A stretch of DNA of 64,000 bases from Armigeres subalbatus (lineage: Eukaryota; Arthropoda; Insecta; Diptera; Culicidae): contig NC_085141.1 in assembly GCF_024139115.2 (NCBI RefSeq), positions 175,162,994 through 175,226,993 on the forward strand, read 5' to 3'. Positions 1 to 10,440 of this stretch are shown one piece after another. Position numbers and translations under genes: made by a program. Under the pieces are notes generated by a model, which saw only the letters and a program-made list of their open reading frames with translations, ran no database searches and was not told where the DNA came from. Every line of letters begins with the position of its first letter. Positions within the stretch are counted from its first letter, which is position 1.

Positions 1-290
1 TCAGTCAGTCAGAGTCAGTCCAGATCCAGTCAGATCCAGTCCAGGTCAGTCCAGGTCCAGTCCAAGGTCAGTCCAGATCCAGTCCAGATCCAGTCCAAAT
101 CCAGTCAGTCAGTCAGGTCAGTCCAGATCAGTCAAGTCAATCCAGATCCAGTCGGAGTCAGTCCAGGTCCAGTCAGGTCCAGTCAAGTCAGGTCCAAATC
201 AATCCAGTCATCCAGTCAAATCCAGTCCAGATCCAGTCAGATCCAGTCAAATCAATCCAAATCCAATCCAAACTCTCCGCGGAGATTTGA
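1..290. repeat. 11-bp satellite (CAGTCCAGATC type), cut by window start
   Basis: Degenerate tandem repeat of about 11 bp, typical unit TCCAGTCCAGA. It differs from the unit of the satellite at 4479-5645 (TCCAATCCAAA) mainly by G for A at two positions, so the two arrays look like variants of one family. The last 40 bases (CAAATCAATCCAAATCC) already resemble the other variant. It probably lies in the intron upstream of the SLC5 exons. Confidence 0.85.
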
Positions 291-678
291 CTAGAAGAGG
301 CAAAGCCATGGCTTGCTGTTTTCCTCGTCGAAAGCAAAGTCTTCCGATGTAAGCTTTCGCGTCCTGTTTGCGATTGTGCTAGCCGTCGTGTCTCTCATAA
401 CGGAAGCGGGAAAAGAACATACTAACGTTCGAGTGCAGCACAAAGAAACAAGCAAACGAATAAAAATGTTGGTAGTATGCAACCGCGAGCGAAAGCACGT
501 CCGAATGGGCAGCTTTCTCAGAATTTCGGAAGAATCCGCCGCTTTTCGGCTGGTCAGAATACGTCTTGCGGAACCTTCACATAAAAATTAAGCCATGCGT
601 TCGGACGCACAGCCTACTTGCACTTGACGCGTAAATGCATTTTCAAACTATTTTACCAATCATTACTTCTTCTTCCAG
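291..678. other. No exon seen; probable SLC5 intron
   Basis: No SLC5 N-terminal coding sequence (first transmembrane helices) could be found in any frame. Short open frames here have no recognisable domain. The stretch ends in a good acceptor (TTCTTCCAG) at 678. Read as the 3' part of an intron whose upstream exons lie before the window. Confidence 0.6.
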
Positions 679-2700
679 TACTTGCAGCTACGGTTCGATA
701 AAAGGATGCGACTGATTGGCTCTATCCTTTTCACTCTAGCATCGGTATGTGCCCTTTTGAAGTTTTTTTTAAATAACCAAACTTCCATTATTATGATTTT
801 TTTGTTTGTTTCTCAATCGACGTTTTTAGATACTTTGGCTTCCAATTGTGGTGTACGTTCCCGCTTTGGCTTTCAACCAAGGTAAACATGTTTAAACATC
901 CATTAGCATGAATCCATGATTTTATCCACTATTTTTTCATTTGCTTTAGTGTCAGGAGTAAATATTCATGTTATAACGCCAATCGTGTGTTTGGTTTGCA
1001 TCTTCTACACCAGTGTGGTGAGTTCAATCCATTTTACATTTTTCGCTCAAAGGCCTGAAACACAAATTTTGATTACAGGGTGGCCTCAAGGCCGTAGTAT
1101 GGACAGATGTGATTCAAACGACGATCATGGTTGGGGCCATGATTATCGTTATTATCAAGGGAACCATGGATGTGGGAGGTCTGGGAGTAGTCATTGAGCG
1201 GAACTCAGCCGGGCAACGTTTCGACAAACCAGAGTAAGTCCGTTGTATAACGCAACCAATAGACAGGTTTGATTCAATATTCGTCTTTTCTATAGTTTTA
1301 ATCTAGATCCCACCGAGAGAAGTACATTTTGGAACTTGTTCATTGGTGGAACATTTTTCTGGACGTCTACAAACGCAACCAACCAAAACATGATTCAACG
1401 GTATTTATCGCTACCGACCCTGAAGACAGCCCGGAAAGCACTTATTTTGTTCCTTGTCGGAACAACTGCGGTGCTTTCCCTTTGCTGCTACAATGGGCTA
1501 CTTATTTACGCCATGTACCACGACTGTGACCCCCTGAGCACTGGTCTAGCCAAAGCAAAAGACCAACTGGTGCCACTGCTTGTGATGGAGGTTTTGTCAA
1601 AATATCCCGGCCTTGCAGGGTTGTTCGTAGCTGGTATTTTCAGTGCTGCCCTCAGCTCACTGTCGACCGCCCTCAACTCCTTGTCTGCCATTGTGCTGGA
1701 AGATTTCTGCAAACCATTCGTTAGGCAACCTCTGACCGAGAATCAAGTGCGATATCTCATGCGTGTAACTGTGCTTGTTTTCGGAGCCTTGGCAGTGGTG
1801 TTGGTGGTTGTAGTTGAGAAAATGGGAGCCGTACTGCAACTATCGATGAGTTTGGGACCTGTAACACTTGGACCCCTTTTCGGGCTTTTCATCATGGGCA
1901 TGTTTTTCCCCCGGATTAATGGAACTGTAAGTCTACTACCGGTGTTATTTGATGCTAAAAGTTAATTACAACTCTTTTCGGTTGACTGATACTATGTACT
2001 TTTTTTCCATTTGTCATATTAATTACACTTTATCCTTTTTTAAAACGTGTCTGGACAAGAAGATGTTACTTGAAGAATTTCGAATATCAATTGTTTTTCT
2101 TTAAATATATTGTGGGAATTAATAATTCTTTTTAGAACAAGTAACAAAATTAAAAATGGATGAGTGTAATTTGTTCTTTCAATTAGCTGACATCAAATGG
2201 AAATTTGGAAGTATTTTTCAGTCATCCCGAGAGTCATACCTACTCGTCATTAAATTCAACCTAAATTTCAGTGCGCCATTATCGGCACCTTCGCAGGACT
2301 CGCCACCATGTCCTACATCGTCATTCGATCGCAAGTCTCCATCGCACTCGGTGAAATGGTTTTCGCCGAAAAACCAGTCACCGTGGAAGGATGCACATAC
2401 GATTTCGTTCCGTCGAACAAAACGGTTTCGTTTTCTCCCGATGAAGTCGTCACACAGGTGCAGAAGTCACTCCACCACGTGTCATTCCTTTACTACACTC
2501 TGATCGGGTCCATGGTTCCGACGATAATTGGCTATTTGAGTTCGATCCTGATGGGCTTTATTGGCAGTTCGAGTACCGAAAAGCACCAAGTGGATCCCCA
2601 GTTGCTGGCGCCGTTCCTCCAAAAGTACTATCAACCGAGTAAAGCAAACCATGTGATGGAGGTCATACACGAGTTCGAGACGAAAGACATTCAGCTCTGA
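679..2700 (+). CDS. SLC5 sodium:solute cotransporter, 3' cassette 1 (5' partial)
   Basis: Multi-pass plasma-membrane symporter of the SLC5 family, closest in look to sodium-coupled monocarboxylate/multivitamin transporters (SLC5A8/SLC5A6 type). I place six exons at 679-744, 830-881, 950-1017, 1079-1233, 1296-1926 and 2272-2700, all with GT-AG introns, giving 466 in-frame residues and a TGA. Visible family landmarks are YLQLRFDKRMR, GGLKAVVWTDVIQ, NQNMIQRYLSLPTL, the sodium:solute signature region FSAALSSLSTALNSLSAI, and a long hydrophobic C-terminal half. The first ~100 residues (early helices) are missing and must be encoded upstream of the window. The 62-bp intron at 1234-1295 is absent from cassette 2. 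Substrate cannot be told from sequence. The frame is intact throughout, so it is probably functional. Confidence 0.9.
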
Positions 2701-2758
2701 GCGGATGGAGCGTGCTGGTACTGTGATTCGGTGTGAATGCGATTTTATTTTATAGGAG

Positions 2759-2764
2759 AATAAA
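2759..2764 (+). terminator. Poly(A) signal of SLC5 cassette 1
   Basis: AATAAA lies 59 bases after the cassette 1 stop codon and 114 bases before the first exon of cassette 2. It gives cassette 1 its own 3' end, as expected of an alternative terminal exon set. Confidence 0.65.
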
Positions 2765-2878
2765 GAGTGCTTTGTGCGTGGACTAACAGAGAGAAAGCTT
2801 TCAAGCGTTTGATTGAGAAAAAGTTCCTTGGTGTTGCATTCACGTGATCGATATAAACTAGCTTTTTGTGCCTTCCAG

Positions 2879-5800
2879 TACTTGCAGATGCGGTTTGACA
2901 AACGGATGCGAATGTTTGGATCGTTGCTTTTTATGGTGGCGTGCGTAAGTAATTTTACTGATAGAGTATAAATGCAGAACATTCAAAAAGAGGCTGGAAG
3001 ATAACATTCATAAGGCACGTGCCTCAATTCTTCCTTTGTTTCTTATAATATGTATAACTTGCGTAACGACTTATTGTTTTAGTTACTTTGGATGCCCGTT
3101 GTCATTTACGTGCCGGCTCTAGCATTCAATCAAGGTAAGTCGATTCGATATTTTGGTACACTCAACTTACTTTTTACGGTACTTTTTTATTCATCACTTC
3201 GTCACGGCACATGACGTAAAAAGAGTTTTGAGCTAAGTCTTGAGCTTAATCTAGAATTCAAAAAACACGTTAATAAAGTTGATATCACGATTTTTCCATT
3301 AACTTTAATTTTGTGTTTTTTGATTTTCCTGAAATTTTGCATATACATTGCTTATGATCAAAACACATAATTTGCATAATTGGTTTACCATCTTAACTCC
3401 AGCTAAACTTTTGACAAGGGCCCAAGCAAAACACCTTGCCCTTTTTCAAAAAAAAAAGTATTGCTTGAAAATGGGCTTGTCCGATCGGTTTTGGTGTCTT
3501 CGGCAAAGTCTTAGGTAATTAATTTGATATGTTGTAGCAGATATTATATGTATTATTTTGCACTATGGGCGACAAAAAGTTGGATTTTTTTTAAATAAGT
3601 CGGTTTTTAAAAAATGGTCGGAATATTTTTTTTACTTTTTTATCAATTCGATTTCATGAAAGTACGTGTAACTCCCAATGGAAAAGGCGTACGCAAATTT
3701 ATTTCTACGTGCTACCGTTTCTGAGATACAAACGATTTCAAATAAAATACATTGATTTGTTTTATTTTCGATCGTTTCCGTATGTTTTTCAAATCTATTA
3801 AACCTTGAATCAAATTTTACGTCGATATCCATTGACACAAATGCTAGTAAAGGAAATGTTTATGACATTTTATTCAAGTGGCGGCAGCAAGCAAGTGACC
3901 CAGCTAAAGATAGTTCAGAAGGCAATTAATAAAGTTGAAGTTGGATACATGTTACATGGATTAACTGAACGTGTTTTCAATAAAGAACGATTTAGAAATT
4001 TGGCAATCAGTTGATTTAGATTTAGATTAGCGAGACAAACTACCCAATTTAGTGGTGACGATTTATTGAGTAGAGGAAGATGTTAAAATGATTTATCATA
4101 GCCTGGAGCCTAAATACATCAGCATCAAACATGAATTCAACGATTCCAAAACATTCCAGCACCCCTGAAAATATTCTAAAAAATTATGTTGAATACGAAA
4201 GACAGTCTCAAGAAATTTGAAACCGGCAAGTTCTATCAAGGAACGATCATGCAGCCCCGCTCGTGCTGTGTACTTCGGACGATGTTGGTATGTTATTGTT
4301 GTACAAAATACAACAGCGCGCGTTCTCGAGTGTTAAATTATTAAGCAATTTAAAGCGTTTTCAAGGAAATTCACTGTTTTAGGACTCTACAACTGTTGGC
4401 TATATTTCTTAATTCGTGTAAGGCCAAACCATAGTAAATATAAATTCATATATTGAAATAAATGCTAAAAGGTTTAACATGAATCCAATCCAAATCCAAT
4501 CCAAATACAATCTAAATCCAATCCAAATCCAATCCAAATCCAATCCAAATCCAATCCAAATCCAATCCAAATCCAATCCAAATCCAATCCAAATCCAATC
4601 CAAATCCAATCCAAATCCAATCCAAATCCAATCCAAATCCAATCCAAACCAATCCAAACCAATCCAAATCCAATCCAAATCCAATCCAAATCGAATCCAA
4701 ATCCAATCCAATCCAAATCCAATCCAAACCAATCCAACCAATCCAAACCAATCCAAATCAATCCAAACCAATCCAAACCAATCCAAATCAATCCAAACCA
4801 ATCCAAACCAATCCAAATCAATCCAAACCAACCAAACCAATCCAAACCAATCCAAACCAATCCAAACCAATCCAAACCAATCCAAACCAATCCCAAACCA
4901 ATCAAACCAATCCAAACCAATCCAAACCAATCCAAACCAGTCCAAACCAACCAAACCAATCCAAACCAATCCAAACCAATCCAAACCAATCCAAACCAAT
5001 CCAAACCAATCCAAACCAATCCAAACCAATCCAAACCAATCCAAACCGATCCAAACCAATCCAAACCAATCCAAACCAATCCAAACCAATCCAAACCAAT
5101 CCAAACCAATCCAAACCAATCCAAACCAATCCAAACCAACCAAACCAATCCAAACCAATCCAAACCAATCCAAACCAATCCAAGTCCAACCAATCCAATC
5201 CAAACCAATCCAAATCCAATCCAAACCAATCCAAACCAATCCAAACCAATCCAAACCAATCCAAACCAATCCAAACCAATCCAAACCAATCCAAACCAAT
5301 CCAGTCAATCCAAACCAATCCAAACCAATCCAAACCAATCAAACCAATCCAAACCAATCCAAACCAATCCAAACCAATCCAAACCAATCCAAACCAATCC
5401 AAACCAATCCAACCAATCCAAACCAATCCAAACCAATCCAAACCAATCCAAACCAATCCAAATCCCATCCAAATCCAATCCAAACCAAAATCCAAATCCT
5501 AATCCAATCCAAATCCAATCCAAATCCAATCCAAATCCAATCCAAATCCAATCCAAATCCAATCCAAATCCAATCCAAATCCAATCCAAATCCAATCCAA
5601 ATCCAATCCAAATCCAATCCAAATCCAATCCAAATCCTAATCTAATCCAAATACTTTCCTAATACTATTCGAATTTAATACAAATCGTAATCTTTTCTTA
5701 AACCAATCTCAATCTTATTCAAAATTAATCCAAATCCAAGACGAATATAAATCCAATCCAAATCCAATTAAAAACTAATTCAGCTACAATCCAATACAAT

Positions 5801-8800
5801 TTCAATTCAAATACAATCAAAATCCAATTGAAAATCTAACCCAAGTACAATCAAATCAAATCCAAGTTCAATCCAAATTAAATTAGTTCCAATCTAAATC
5901 AATCCAAAACCAACCCAAATTCATTCAATCCAATTTAAATTCAATACAAATCCAATTCAAATGCAATCCGAATCCAATCCTTTCTAAATTCACTCATTTT
6001 TATCAACTTTTTAAAAATAAAGGCACGGTTACTCGATTCCATACTAATTCGAATTTGAAATATTTTGAGAAGTTTGCAAAAATATTTAGTTTTTCATAAT
6101 CATGTAAATATTTAATACTTTCGAAGCGCGATGATTTTGAGCATCTGCAAGCACATTATTCGCAATAAATTTTGTTGCACCTGCATCCTTATTACATAAT
6201 CTACAAAAATAATACTACATTTTCAATATTAATCAGTAATTAACTGGTAACATAATTATTTTTTTTCTACCACCAGCCATGGAAAATTATCTTCGTGTCT
6301 ATCGAAATAAAAAAACAAAGGAGATGGAATGACACATGAAAAGTATGACAATAATCCAAAATATAAAATAAATACTGTTTTAATATTACTCTTATAATGG
6401 TCACGATAACCTCCTATAGAGCATCAACCAATTATATACAATTTTTTTTGCAGTTTTAATAATACTCTTAACATGGTTTTATTGATATCATCTAGAGTGG
6501 TCCATTCAGGGAAGCCTATCTTAAAAATGTTATGAAGAGGTTTTGGTAAAGTTCTTAGTTTTATTAGCAGCTGGTCAGGAAAACCTCTTATAGAACATAA
6601 TAAATCCTAAAATGTTACTTGGGTTCAGCTCCTTGAGAGCTGTTAGCCTTTTTTATCGTTTATTCTTAATGCGATCCATAGAATTGAATAGGATGAGTGT
6701 TCAACAATTGATCTTTTTCAGTTCATTCAAAAATTCACTGGAGTTTAGGCCTTGGGTCATCACGCGTACCCAAAGGGCTGTTATCTCTTCAAATTGGAAA
6801 TTGGACAAGCATTAAACAAGAAATCAAATCCTACTTTATTTGGGAAATCACTAAAAGAAAGTTTAATTCCTAAAGAAACAAATAGATTTTTCGTTATGCG
6901 TATTGACCTTAATGCCTTAAAACTCCAGTTCTTGAAATTCTTGTATGGCTTTGAATTAAACATGCATTCAAATCATATCCAATATCGTTCAAAGCACTTC
7001 CACAGTTATTAACTGCAAGGTTTCTAAGCCAGGTTACCATTTTAGCATTCGTATATCATGAGGCTAACACGATGATATTTTTATGCCCAGAGAAGTCGAG
7101 ACAATTTCCGGCACCGGGAATCGAACCCAGCCACCTTCAGCATGGTCTTGTTTTGTAGCCGAGTGTCTTACCGCACGGCTAAGGAGGGCCCCTGGAGGGG
7201 AGGGGCTGGGAGCATGTACCATATCAAAAATAACTGTAGAGGTTAGTTCTTGGAAGCCTTAAAACATGTGATAATAACATGTTATATATAATTTGGGTCT
7301 TTGGATTTCTATAATTATGTACCGTATTTAAAATTGTCCACAGATCAATGTATTAAGTAAAAAACTAGTAATTTAAGCAAAACTTCTTTTTACGTAATGT
7401 TCTTTTTACGTTCCCTCAATAAGTGCCTTAAAAAGAGGGTTAAGTGTACTACAATTCTTTTTGAAGACAAAAAAAATACATCAAGGAGTACGATGGGGTC
7501 AATAAAATATCTATCCCAAGTTTTTGTGATCGAAAAAACACGTTACTGGATTGAACTCTATATTTATTTAAAACATTTTGGCAAAAAATTAATGTGTTGA
7601 AAAGCTTAGAAGTGTTACGATACAGTAACTTTCATAATCTAATCTAAAGCATCGGCTCTTTATTCACCCAAATTTGCTTGCGATTTTGCAGAAAAGCATC
7701 ACGCTTGAGTTTTTCTCAATGGAGTTCAAAATTAAAAAAAAAAACTATTTTTTTGTTCAGACAAGATGGTCCATTGTTTGATGCCAAGCACGTAGACATG
7801 ATATAAGATTTCCTTATTGTCCTGAATAAAAGTAGTATTTCATTAACATTTTAAATAGATAGCCAATAACTATTTTCTGTATTGCAGTAACTGGCATAAA
7901 CATTCACACTATAACACCAATAGTTTGTTTAATCTGCATCTTCTACACAAGCGTGGTTTGTATTTCTAACTTATCTCAGTTCAACAGTGGTGCCAAGAAT
8001 TAGAAATTTTACTTGAAATTTGCTCAGGATTGCATGAAAAAAAATTGTTTAATCCAATAAATTTACATAGGTGCGAAGAGTTAAAAAAATGTAAGCTTGT
8101 ATTTTTTTTTTTGGCAATGGAATATACCTTATACTTAGATTTATGCAAAAATATGTTTACGTTGTACTCGAATGTACGGATATCTACGAAAGTTTTTAAA
8201 ATTGGTAATTGAATGTTTCAAAATTGTTTCTGTTCTAGCCACCCTGTCAATTTTCCTTTTTAATTTTTTTTAAAGTGAAATCGAAGTTTTGGTACATAAT
8301 TGGTTATTAAATAAAGAGCACCACTGGAGTGAACGAATATTTCTCCAAAAACCTTGTTTCACATCTGAAAGCCAATTTTTCCAGGGTGGTTTGAAGGCCG
8401 TCGTCTGGACGGATGTCATACAGTCTGCTGTAACGTTGGGCGCCATATTGGTCGTTCTGATTAAGGGTGTCATCGACATTGGGGGTCCCGCTGTGGTGCT
8501 GCAACGCAATTTGATAGGAAACCGAATCGAAGCACCGAACTTCGATCCTAACCCCACTTTGAGACATTCGGTGTGGACGATGTGGATCGGAGGCAGCGTT
8601 TGGTACACGTACGGAGTCGCATGCAGTCAGGAAATGATCCAACGCTATTTGTCACTACCAACGTTGGCCGATGCGAGAAAGGCGTCACGGGGGTTTGTTT
8701 TCGGTATGATTTCAGTGACCCTACTTCTGTCTTCGATCGGAATGCTTATTTTTGCTACTTATCATGATTGCGATCCCTTGACCACTAATGTGAGATGGAA

Positions 8801-9707
8801 TGTTGATAATTGTTCGAAAATGATGACTATAATTGGTTTCTTATTTACAGCTGGCGGCAGCTAAGGACCAGTTGTTGCCACTTTTCGTGATGGACATATT
8901 CCGAAACTATCCAGGAGCTGCAGGAGTTTTCGTTGCCGGCATCTTTAGCGCCGCCTTGAGTTCACTTTCATCAGCTTTAAACGCACTTGCCGCAATCACG
9001 TTTGAAGATTTTGTCAAACCCTACTTCAAAGATAAGCTAACGGAGAAACAAATAGCTTTCACACTGCGGGGATCAGTTCTCATTTTTGGAATCATTTCAG
9101 TTGTATTCATTTACATCGTTGAACACCTGGGAGCCGTAATGCAACTGACGATGACCCTTAGTTCGACCTCAGGTGGGCCACTTTTTGGTTTGTTCGTGAT
9201 GGGAATTCTCATGCCGTGGGTCAATGCTACGGTAAAGAATCTTGACTTCAATACAAACTCCGATGGTAATAAAAAAAATGTTCACAGGGTGCTCTTTACG
9301 GAGGAATAGCGGGCTTCCTTTCCATGTGCTATCTGTGCTTCAGATCCCAAGCGTCAATAGCAGCCGGGGAAATAATTTACAATACAAAGAAAATGGACAT
9401 TTCCGGATGCACTTACCAGTTTACAAACACCAGTAACCTGAATCCCACGTTTGATGAAATGGACAAATCTTTGCACCACATCTCATATCTTTATTTTACA
9501 ATGTTTGGTACCATAATTTCCTGCACTGTGGGATCTATTGTGAGCATTTGTAGCACACAAGCTGATTCTGACCCCATAGATCCTAAGCTGTTGGCACCTT
9601 TCTTGAGAAGATGTGCCGAATCAAAGGCCAAGGCACAAGAAAAATATCCCTTGAATAATGACATTGGCCACGCAAACATACATTTGGATATTCGTCAACC
9701 AGAATGA
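2879..9707 (+). CDS. SLC5 sodium:solute cotransporter, 3' cassette 2 (lacks own 5' exons)
   Basis: Paralogous second copy of the SLC5 C-terminal part. Exons are at 2879-2944, 3083-3134, 7888-7955, 8385-8789, 8851-9231 and 9288-9707; together they encode 463 residues and end in TGA. The first three exons are the same length (66, 52, 68 nt) and phase as in cassette 1. Landmarks are YLQMRFDKRMR, GGLKAVVWTDVIQSAV, SQEMIQRYLSLPTL, FSAALSSLSSALNALAAI and a C-terminal LLAPFLRR. The 61-bp intron at 8790-8850 is not in cassette 1. The intron 3135-7887 has grown to 4.75 kb with a satellite and a SINE. Only 178 bp separate the cassette 1 stop from this cassette's first acceptor, so no N-terminal exons fit; it most likely shares upstream exons with cassette 1. 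A truncated pseudogene is less likely, since the frame and all splice sites are intact. Confidence 0.88.
3135..4478. other. Intronic AT-rich DNA, nothing recognised
   Basis: Inside the large intron of cassette 2. It has A/T runs and short open frames without a recognisable domain. No repeat boundary, RNA gene or coding exon could be supported. Confidence 0.5.
4479..5645. repeat. Composite 11-bp/10-bp satellite (CCAAT-rich)
   Basis: Nearly uninterrupted tandem array of 1.17 kb. The edges (about 4479-4700 and 5500-5640) use an 11-bp unit AATCCAATCCA. The core (about 4730-5460) uses a 10-bp unit ACCAATCCAA, i.e. the same unit with one base lost. It is strongly strand-asymmetric (almost no G on the + strand) and stays open for long stretches in several frames, which is an effect of periodicity and not coding. 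It lies in the 4.75-kb intron of SLC5 cassette 2. Confidence 0.97.
5646..5990. repeat. Decayed edge of the CCAAT satellite
   Basis: Still rich in AATCCAA and CAAATCC words but out of register, with many substitutions. It looks like an old flank of the array at 4479-5645 that is no longer homogenised. Confidence 0.75.
6992..7192 (-). mobile_element. tRNA-derived SINE (Feilai-like), 3'-truncated
   Basis: On the minus strand it has a tRNA-like head starting GGGGCCCTCCTTAGCC with a box B of GGTTCGATTCCCGG, then a body containing TGTCTCGACTTC and TCATGATATACGAATGC. The 3' ~75 bases with the GAA tail, present in the copies at 12116, 49599 and 63843, are missing. The family name is from memory of Aedes SINEs and is tentative. 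Confidence 0.8.
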
Positions 9708-9720
9708 GCAGAGGAAATCA

Positions 9721-9726
9721 AATAAA
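9721..9726 (+). terminator. Poly(A) signal of SLC5 cassette 2
   Basis: AATAAA lies 14 bases after the cassette 2 stop codon. Confidence 0.6.
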
Positions 9727-9729
9727 TTT

Positions 9730-10440
9730 TTCAAGATTATTAATAATCATGATAGTTTTGTTTTCTTAATGTGCTTTTCGATGAACATATGCCTAGAATA
9801 AGCTTTTCGTTAGTACTTTATTTAGTTCATCATCAGTAAGTGAAAGCCCTTCCCAACCAACTCTTTTCAAAACCTATGGCGCAGTAGAGGTCGCCGCCAT
9901 CTTATATTTTTCACGCCAGTTATAGGAGGCTGTATTATCCAATACCGCATCATTACAACTTCGAATAAATATTACATTACATCTACAACATTTGCATAAA
10001 TTCTAAATTTTAATTAGAACCGTCATTACAATTGGAATTGATTCAAATTGCGTATGAAGACCGATTTTGAAGCTTGAACATGCAAGATATGAGAACAATT
10101 TCGCGGCAAAGTCTCTTAATTCTCGTGTATACATGGATGAGACAGTTTGCCATGAGCTACAAAAGCTCACATAGCACCGATTCAGTGCGACAAGAGAAGC
10201 TAGCGCGCGCATAAAATAACTGAATGAGCGTGTCCACGGGTCGTCCGATGACAAAAGACCGCCAGCTAAGGGTAATGTACTTAGCTGGTAGTGCAGCCTG
10301 GGCACTGTTGTCCATCTGACATCAGCTAGAGTGAGAAGGCACGCCTCGAGCGTCTGTTCACCAGGAGGTGCGGCTCAAACAGCGTCTGCCTGGTACCCAG
10401 CGGCTGATTGAAGAAATGAAAGAAATGCTGTATCACGTCA
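9730..10440. other. Intergenic, then probable RTE 5' leader
   Basis: No exon is visible. From about 10200 the base composition and words such as GGTGCGGCTCAAACAGC suggest the untranslated leader of the LINE that follows, but I cannot fix its 5' end. No target-site duplication was found. Confidence 0.4.

Noticed and set aside
313..591. 92-residue open frame before the first SLC5 exon as possible N-terminal exon
   Set aside because: No SLC5 helix pattern and no fitting donor; sequence reads as intron.
4409..5645. Long open frames (up to ~390 residues) rich in NPNQSKPIQ or GLDWFGLVW
   Set aside because: They are translations of the 10/11-bp satellite, open on several frames at once, with no start context or domain.
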